From Bacteroidetes bacterium UBA3022 (lineage in GTDB: Bacteria; Bacteroidota; Bacteroidia; Chitinophagales; BACL12): a stretch of DNA of 18,475 nucleotides. Under the pieces are notes generated by a model. That model worked only from the letters and a program-made list of their open reading frames with translations. It ran no database searches and was not told the DNA's origin. The stretch spans positions 24,562 through 43,036 of the forward strand of contig DDYY01000018.1 in the NCBI GenBank assembly GCA_002346225.1. Reading direction: 5' to 3'. Positions 14,001 to 18,475 of this stretch are shown piece by piece. The stretch's first letter is position 1; the number at the start of each line of letters is the position of its first letter. Made by a program: the position numbers and the translations under genes.

Positions 14001-15901
14001 AATTAATCTTTTCTCTATTCTTATTATGTACAGTACATATGCAGGCACAAACCTATTCTGAAGCATTTGAACGATTACCTTTTGGAAGCATCAAACCTTC
14101 CGGGTGGATCAAAACGCAGATTGAAAATGATGTAAATGGGTTTGTCGGCAAGCTCGATCAACTGGTACCCGATCTGTTGAACGACCCCATTTACAGCACT
14201 GACCGCTTGCACAAGAACAGCATAGCGAAGGAACTGGGAAATCTTAAAGAAGGTGATGCCGAAGGGGACGAACAGTATAAATGGTGGAACTCCGAAACAC
14301 AGTCTAACTGGTGGGATGGCTACATTCGAAATGTATTATTGCTGGACAATCAAAAGGACATAGAAAAAGTTAAACGCTACATTATCGCAGTGCTGGCCAC
14401 CCAGGATGAAGACGGGTATCTGGGGATTTATGATGCGGAGTTGAGGTATCAGTTTGAATCGGAGAATGGTGAATTATGGTCGAAAGCTACCTTATACAGA
14501 GGTTTGCTGGCTTACTACGAATATTCCGGCGATCAGCAGGTAGTGGATGCACTGGTACGGGCTGTTGAAAACGTTATGGAAAATTATCCGATAAATGCTT
14601 CCAGTCCTTTCAGTTCAGGAACAGGTTTTAACGGAGGTGTTTCACACGGACTCACTTTTACTGATGTGCTCGATAGACTGTATCAGCTCACCGGTGAAAA
14701 GAAGTACCAGCAATATGCACTCTTTTTATATAATGACTTCTCTAATACCTATCAAACGGAAGCGGATGTGCAGCTGGCCAATATTCTTAATCCTGATTAT
14801 CGGTTAAAAGCGCACGGAGTGCATACATTCGAACACATCCGCCCATTGATTGTCGCCACTTTTGCAGCGCAAAGTATGGACATGGACAATGCGCTGCAAG
14901 TCTATCTGGACCGAATCCGGCAAGTTACTACCATTACCGGTGGCGCTATCGGCGATGAATGGATAGCAGAGCGGATGGCTGATGCTACACATACTGGATA
15001 CGAGTATTGTTCCTTGCACGAATTACTTGATAGCTATACGGTTTTGATGCAGAAAACAGGACAAGCTATGGTCGGAGACCAAATAGAAAATCTGTTTTAC
15101 AATGCAGCACAAGGGTCGAGGAATCCGGCTCACTCCTGCATTGCCTATTTGAAAACGGACAATTCCTATGAAATGCTGGGTACCAAAAATGGAGAAATAG
15201 AACCCGATAGAAAACAGACACGGTATAAGTATTCACCCGCCCACCAGGATGTCGCTGTTTGCTGCAGTCCGAACGCAGGCAGAATAACACCTTATTTTCT
15301 GCAGTCGTCATGGATGAAGGAAGGCGACAATACCCTGGTGGCCACCTTGTTGATGCCCAATGTATTGGAAACCGAAATAGGAGCATCTCGTTTGGTTATT
15401 GAAAACAAAACGGAATACCCCTATGGTAACCAATGCTTCTTTGCAATACATCAGGAGAAAGCCAGCCGGTTTAGTGTTAAAATTCGCATACCTGAATGGG
15501 TGAGCCGAATTGAAACAGAAGAAACCTATACTATAGATCAGCGTTACCTTATTATAAATCGGATGTTTGAGGCCAAGGATAGTATTAGCCTCACCTTTCA
15601 TACTGAAGTGCAAGTAGCTACCGACGCCGGTGGAGCGCATTACTTCAAATATGGGGCACTGGTTTTTGCACTGCCTATAGCAGCAACAGAGATTATCGGA
15701 AAAACATATGCAGCCGGGTTTTCTGATTATACCTATACGCCACTTGATAACACGAGATATAGCTATACCGAAACGCCCCGCACATTCTACAAAGAGGGAA
15801 AGATTTATACTGAGTTAGTCAACGAAGCCACCCAAATTAAGGAACAAGTGGAGTTGGTACCTATAGGAGAAACTATTCTTCGGCAAACTACTTTTCATTA
15901 A
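13997..15901 (+). CDS. GH127/GH146-type glycosidase (beta-L-arabinofuranosidase-like), exported
   Basis: The predicted protein has 634 residues, with a signal peptide (MKLIFSLFLLCTVHMQAQ). Its N-terminal part carries NWWDGYIRNVLLL, QDEDGYLGIY and ELWSKATLYRGLLAYYEYSG, typical of the (alpha/alpha)6 barrel of this clan. The zinc site that carries the nucleophile in characterised GH127 enzymes is conserved: E336 and C338 in GYEYCSLHELL, and C422-C423 in VAVCCSPNAGR. One of the paired cysteines should be the catalytic nucleophile. ITGGAIGDEW (E321) is a candidate for the acid/base region. Known relatives release beta-L-arabinofuranose from plant hydroxyproline-rich glycoproteins or pectin. Other specificities are possible in this large family. 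It overlaps the GH92 gene by 4 bases, so the two enzymes probably act on one glycan or one cell wall source. Confidence 0.92.
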   Translation: MKLIFSLFLLCTVHMQAQTYSEAFERLPFGSIKPSGWIKTQIENDVNGFVGKLDQLVPDLLNDPIYSTDRLHKNSIAKELGNLKEGDAEGDEQYKWWNSETQSNWWDGYIRNVLLLDNQKDIEKVKRYIIAVLATQDEDGYLGIYDAELRYQFESENGELWSKATLYRGLLAYYEYSGDQQVVDALVRAVENVMENYPINASSPFSSGTGFNGGVSHGLTFTDVLDRLYQLTGEKKYQQYALFLYNDFSNTYQTEADVQLANILNPDYRLKAHGVHTFEHIRPLIVATFAAQSMDMDNALQVYLDRIRQVTTITGGAIGDEWIAERMADATHTGYEYCSLHELLDSYTVLMQKTGQAMVGDQIENLFYNAAQGSRNPAHSCIAYLKTDNSYEMLGTKNGEIEPDRKQTRYKYSPAHQDVAVCCSPNAGRITPYFLQSSWMKEGDNTLVATLLMPNVLETEIGASRLVIENKTEYPYGNQCFFAIHQEKASRFSVKIRIPEWVSRIETEETYTIDQRYLIINRMFEAKDSISLTFHTEVQVATDAGGAHYFKYGALVFALPIAATEIIGKTYAAGFSDYTYTPLDNTRYSYTETPRTFYKEGKIYTELVNEATQIKEQVELVPIGETILRQTTFH

Positions 15902-16008
15902 TTTCATTTTTTGTTACTGGGCGTTACCTATACCTGAAACGAAAACGACTGGTATCGAGCATTTTTCAAATGATTGTTCTACATTTATGAAGCTATTATA
16001 CCTCCGTT

Positions 16009-17439
16009 ATGAAACAACATCAGCTTCTGTTTTTCACCCTGCTGCTTGCCTTTTCGGCTACAAAAGCCCAATTCACCATCAACGATACCTTCGGTGACCT
16101 TTCAGCATGTGATACCATGACAAGAGGTATCTATATCGTTTGGTGGGATAAAGATTTCGATGCTGCAGACCAGGTGGATGTGCTGCTCGATACCATGATC
16201 AGCTACCGCAACAAATGCCTGACAGAAATGGGCATGCAGGATCCGCCGAATCCCCTCGATGGATATTACTATAATGTCTACCTCCACAGCAGCGGATACT
16301 TCGAAAGCTACGGCTGGGGCAATGGTCAGGGAACAGATGTGAATGGATATCCTTTCCTCACACTGCCTTTGTGGCTGGTCAATGACTGGCCCAATACCGC
16401 TCATGAAACATTTCATATTTTTCAATACAATGCCACCGCTCCCGGCTTTTCCTATTCAGGAGATAGCCAGTGGTATATAGAAGCATCTGCCAACTGGTTC
16501 TCCGCCAGAGAAAATCCCGATGAGCCGAGGCGCTTTGTAGAAGCTGAAAGTCTTGTGCGCATGCCGCATGTGCCTTTCTGGCTGAGCTACGATAACTTTC
16601 CTGCCGATTATCCCCCGAACTGGCAACGCTATGTACACCAGTATGCTTTGGCACTGCATCTGTATTATCTCACCGATGTAGTAGGTATCGATGAAGATAT
16701 CATCACCTCTGGTTTGTACAGCACTACTACCGAGACACCCCAGGAATATATGTTCAATCTTCTGGGCGGCGAGGAGTTTCGCCAGTATTTCATGGATTGG
16801 GCAGCCCACATGACCAATGATTTCGATTTTATTCCGGCTTATCAGGCAGCTACCAATCTGAATGAATGGAATACCTATGCCGATCCGGACGACGACAATG
16901 AATACATTGTAGTGTATGAGAATGAAGGCACAGACGGCTGGTACCGTCCCGACTATGAACGCATCACCAATGCCTGGTCCTTCAATACCTATAAAATCAC
17001 GAACAGTTTGAGCGAAACCTACACGTTCGAACTGAAAGGAGACAATGAAGGCAGCTACGGCGATGCCGCGTATTTCCAGGCACAGGTGCTGGTGCAGAAC
17101 AGCAGCAGCGGTGCCAGTTTCCATAATCTGGCCATGACCAGCGACACTGAGGGCAGTTTAAGTTTGGCACTAACCCCGGAAGACACGGCTGTCTATTTTA
17201 TCATCGCCGCCATGCCATCGGTTTTTGAAGATGAAAATCCTGACTTTCAGCTTTTCCCTTATGAGATGCAGATCAGCCTGGGGGTGGTGAATGTAGTGGA
17301 AGACCTGCAGCCATCGACTGTTATTCGTGCCCGGTACAATCTGCAAGGTCAGGAGGTGGAGGAAAATACACCCGGACTGCAGTTCCTGCTGTACGTTGAT
17401 GGACGGGTGGAGAAGGTGGTAGTGCAATCCAACAGGTAA
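16009..17439 (+). CDS. Secreted HExxH metallopeptidase-like protein
   Basis: The predicted protein has 476 residues with a signal peptide (MKQHQLLFFTLLLAFSATKA). The zinc motif H132-E133-T-F-H136 (NTAHETFHIFQYN) is followed 22 residues later by E158 in WYIEASANWFS, so it has the HExxH plus downstream Glu layout of gluzincin-type peptidases. WYIEASANWF resembles the active-site helix of DUF6055-like secreted putative peptidases. The middle (DVNGYPFLTLPLWLVNDWP) leads into the active site. The second half looks like a beta-sandwich. The end (RYNLQGQEV ... FLLYVDGRVEKVVVQ) looks like a short T9SS type A-like tail, but a canonical YPNP motif is absent. It lies 107 bases after the GH127-type gene and may be read with the glycosidases or alone. 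The substrate is unknown. Confidence 0.8.
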   Translation: MKQHQLLFFTLLLAFSATKAQFTINDTFGDLSACDTMTRGIYIVWWDKDFDAADQVDVLLDTMISYRNKCLTEMGMQDPPNPLDGYYYNVYLHSSGYFESYGWGNGQGTDVNGYPFLTLPLWLVNDWPNTAHETFHIFQYNATAPGFSYSGDSQWYIEASANWFSARENPDEPRRFVEAESLVRMPHVPFWLSYDNFPADYPPNWQRYVHQYALALHLYYLTDVVGIDEDIITSGLYSTTTETPQEYMFNLLGGEEFRQYFMDWAAHMTNDFDFIPAYQAATNLNEWNTYADPDDDNEYIVVYENEGTDGWYRPDYERITNAWSFNTYKITNSLSETYTFELKGDNEGSYGDAAYFQAQVLVQNSSSGASFHNLAMTSDTEGSLSLALTPEDTAVYFIIAAMPSVFEDENPDFQLFPYEMQISLGVVNVVEDLQPSTVIRARYNLQGQEVEENTPGLQFLLYVDGRVEKVVVQSNR

Positions 17440-17563
17440 TTGCACAAATGGCTGTATCCTGCAGGTAGTAGAATTAATCAAATTGCAGCTGGTGTAAAAT
17501 GTAAGAAGCAGCATATGGTATATCCTCACATAGATATAACTTTACCCTAACTGACTAATTTGC

Positions 17564-18298
17564 ATGATTAGAATATTTCGCACTGCAAGACAACGCCTGC
17601 TGCGTGAAAACCGCTTCACCCGTTATGCACTATATGCAGTTGGTGAAATCCTTCTGGTCATGATTGGTATTCTCCTGGCATTGAAAGTGAATGACTGGAG
17701 AGATTATCGCAACCTGCGTCAAAAAGAAAGGAAAACCCTGGAGCTCTTGATACGCGATTTGCGGGAAGACAGAAATAAACTGGAGGTATTTGACCGGAAG
17801 CTCCGCGAACAGGAACAAGCCGTAATTATGTTCATGAACTGTATTGAAAATGAGTGCAATCCTGATTCGGTTTTAACCTACGCAGCACAAGCGATTCGGG
17901 GTTGGAATTACAGGCCGACCTATCCAACCTATGAGGGACTGAAACTGAGCGGGGCACTGGATATTATTTCATCGCCTGATATACGTGACCAAATAATCGA
18001 ATACCATGATGAGACTATTCCGTATCTGGAAGACCTCAGAGCGGCGTACCAGCTTCAGGGACACAAACTAAGGGATGCGCTGGAGCCTTACATTGGACAT
18101 GTATATACTGATGACGACTGGAAGATTACAGGTGATTTTTCGACGCCTACTTTCCAATCAGATAGGCAGGCAATTCATGTATTATCTAATTTGGGAAATC
18201 GCTGTGACTGGATGGTACAGCGCATAGATCAATTATTTTACCCGGAGAATCAAGAGGTCACTGATTCTCTGACATTGTATCTTCAGGAACTTCATTGA
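17564..18298 (+). CDS. DUF6090-like membrane protein
   Basis: The predicted protein has 244 residues. MIRIFRTARQRLLRENRFTR is a basic N-terminus, followed by a single membrane segment (YALYAVGEILLVMIGILLAL) and VNDWRD. This run of RQ-x-LL-x-EN-x-F, Y-x-LYA-x-GEI and the hydrophobic helix ending in K/Q-V-N-x-W is the hallmark of DUF6090 proteins, common in Bacteroidota. The rest is mostly helical, with charged heptad-like stretches (KERKTLELLIRDLREDRNKL) and a periplasmic or cytoplasmic domain. Function is unknown, and nothing in the neighbourhood explains it. The upstream 124 bases contain a near match to a -7 box (TAACTTTA, 17537-17544) but no -33 box. Confidence 0.85.
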   Translation: MIRIFRTARQRLLRENRFTRYALYAVGEILLVMIGILLALKVNDWRDYRNLRQKERKTLELLIRDLREDRNKLEVFDRKLREQEQAVIMFMNCIENECNPDSVLTYAAQAIRGWNYRPTYPTYEGLKLSGALDIISSPDIRDQIIEYHDETIPYLEDLRAAYQLQGHKLRDALEPYIGHVYTDDDWKITGDFSTPTFQSDRQAIHVLSNLGNRCDWMVQRIDQLFYPENQEVTDSLTLYLQELH

Positions 18299-18314
18299 CC
18301 GCTTTTATGCACCG

Positions 18315-18340
18315 GCTTTTGCATTATAGTCTTCAAAAGC
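18315..18340. other. Perfect 7-base-pair stem downstream of the DUF6090 gene
   Basis: GCTTTTG (18315-18321) and CAAAAGC (18334-18340) are exact reverse complements with a 12-base loop, 17 bases after the stop codon. No T run follows. It may contribute to ending or protecting the transcript. Confidence 0.3.
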
Positions 18341-18389
18341 TAAGCGAATATTGGGTAGGGCGTTCGAACCTTATTTTATATGCAGCAAT

Positions 18390-18429
18390 ATATTCAAATT
18401 AAAAGTGGAGCGCTTTTCATTTTGAATAT
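18390..18429. terminator. Long A/T-rich hairpin, candidate bidirectional terminator
   Basis: ATATTCAAA (18390-18398) pairs exactly with TTTGAATAT (18421-18429). Inside it AAAAG (18401-18405) pairs exactly with CTTTT (18413-18417), around a 7-base loop. The two stems are separated only by 2 and 3 unpaired bases. This is the strongest hairpin in the window. It lies 91 bases past the last gene, is followed by TATTTC on the plus strand, and could end transcription from either side. The interval 18299-18475 holds no gene. Confidence 0.4.
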
Positions 18430-18465
18430 TTATTTCAGGGCATTACCAGCATTATTATTTAATAA

Positions 18466-18475
18466 AGATCGGAAG
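18466..18475 (+). other. Probable sequencing-adapter residue at the contig end
   Basis: The last ten bases, AGATCGGAAG, are identical to the first ten bases of the standard Illumina TruSeq adapter and stop exactly at the window end. A chance match at that position has odds of about one in a million (4 to the power 10). I infer that this is untrimmed adapter at the edge of an assembled contig, not biology. Confidence 0.7.

Noticed and set aside
16456..17124. Long (222-codon) minus-strand open frame opposite the HExxH protein gene.
   Set aside because: It is fully antisense to a gene with a signal peptide and a catalytic motif, has an unusual composition, and shows no family features.
18305..18370. 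Minus-strand 21-codon frame with protein-like composition, between two stops.
   Set aside because: A frame this short between stops is expected by chance, has no start codon, and no neighbouring frame continues it.

Overview
The window looks like chromosomal DNA from a member of the Bacteroidota, probably from the Saprospirales/Chitinophagales area and possibly a metagenome contig. The evidence is a C-terminal type IX secretion (T9SS) type B sorting domain, a T9SS type A domain, a DUF6090-type membrane protein, secreted GH92 and GH127-type glycosidases, almost no Shine-Dalgarno sequences, and several upstream motifs that fit the Bacteroidota promoter (TTTG, about 19 bases, TAnnTTTG). I see no rRNA, tRNA, CRISPR array, insertion sequence or phage gene.

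Layout. Positions 1-1232 hold the 3' end of a large secreted modular adhesin-like protein with a T9SS type B tail. It converges, with only 3 bases between the stop codons, on a DUF1028 protein with a T9SS type A tail (minus strand). Positions 2319-5357 (minus strand) form a compact arsenic operon read arsR, arsM, acr3, then a metallophosphoesterase whose ATG follows the acr3 stop after one base. A good Bacteroidota promoter lies upstream of arsR, and a 67-residue hypothetical gene diverges from it. Positions 5852-8221 (plus strand) hold a membrane-anchored S33-type alpha/beta hydrolase and a TIGR03862-like flavoprotein. Positions 8288-8478 appear to be the remnant of a decayed exported protein. 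Positions 8656-11715 hold an outer-membrane barrel-like protein, a small secreted protein (minus strand), a lipocalin-like lipoprotein and a short-chain dehydrogenase.

Positions 11847-15901 hold a two-gene unit of exported glycosidases, a GH92-type alpha-mannosidase overlapping a GH127-type enzyme by 4 bases. A secreted HExxH protein and a DUF6090 protein follow. The last 177 bases have no gene. They contain two hairpins and end in ten bases identical to the start of the common Illumina adapter, so the window probably ends at a contig edge.

The most interesting functional unit is the arsenic operon. Methylation by ArsM and efflux by Acr3 are standard, but the translationally coupled phosphoesterase with a Cys-Gly-Cys insert is not a textbook ars component. 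The GH92/GH127 pair without SusC/SusD genes is the second point of interest. No arsenate reductase (arsC) is seen in the window.
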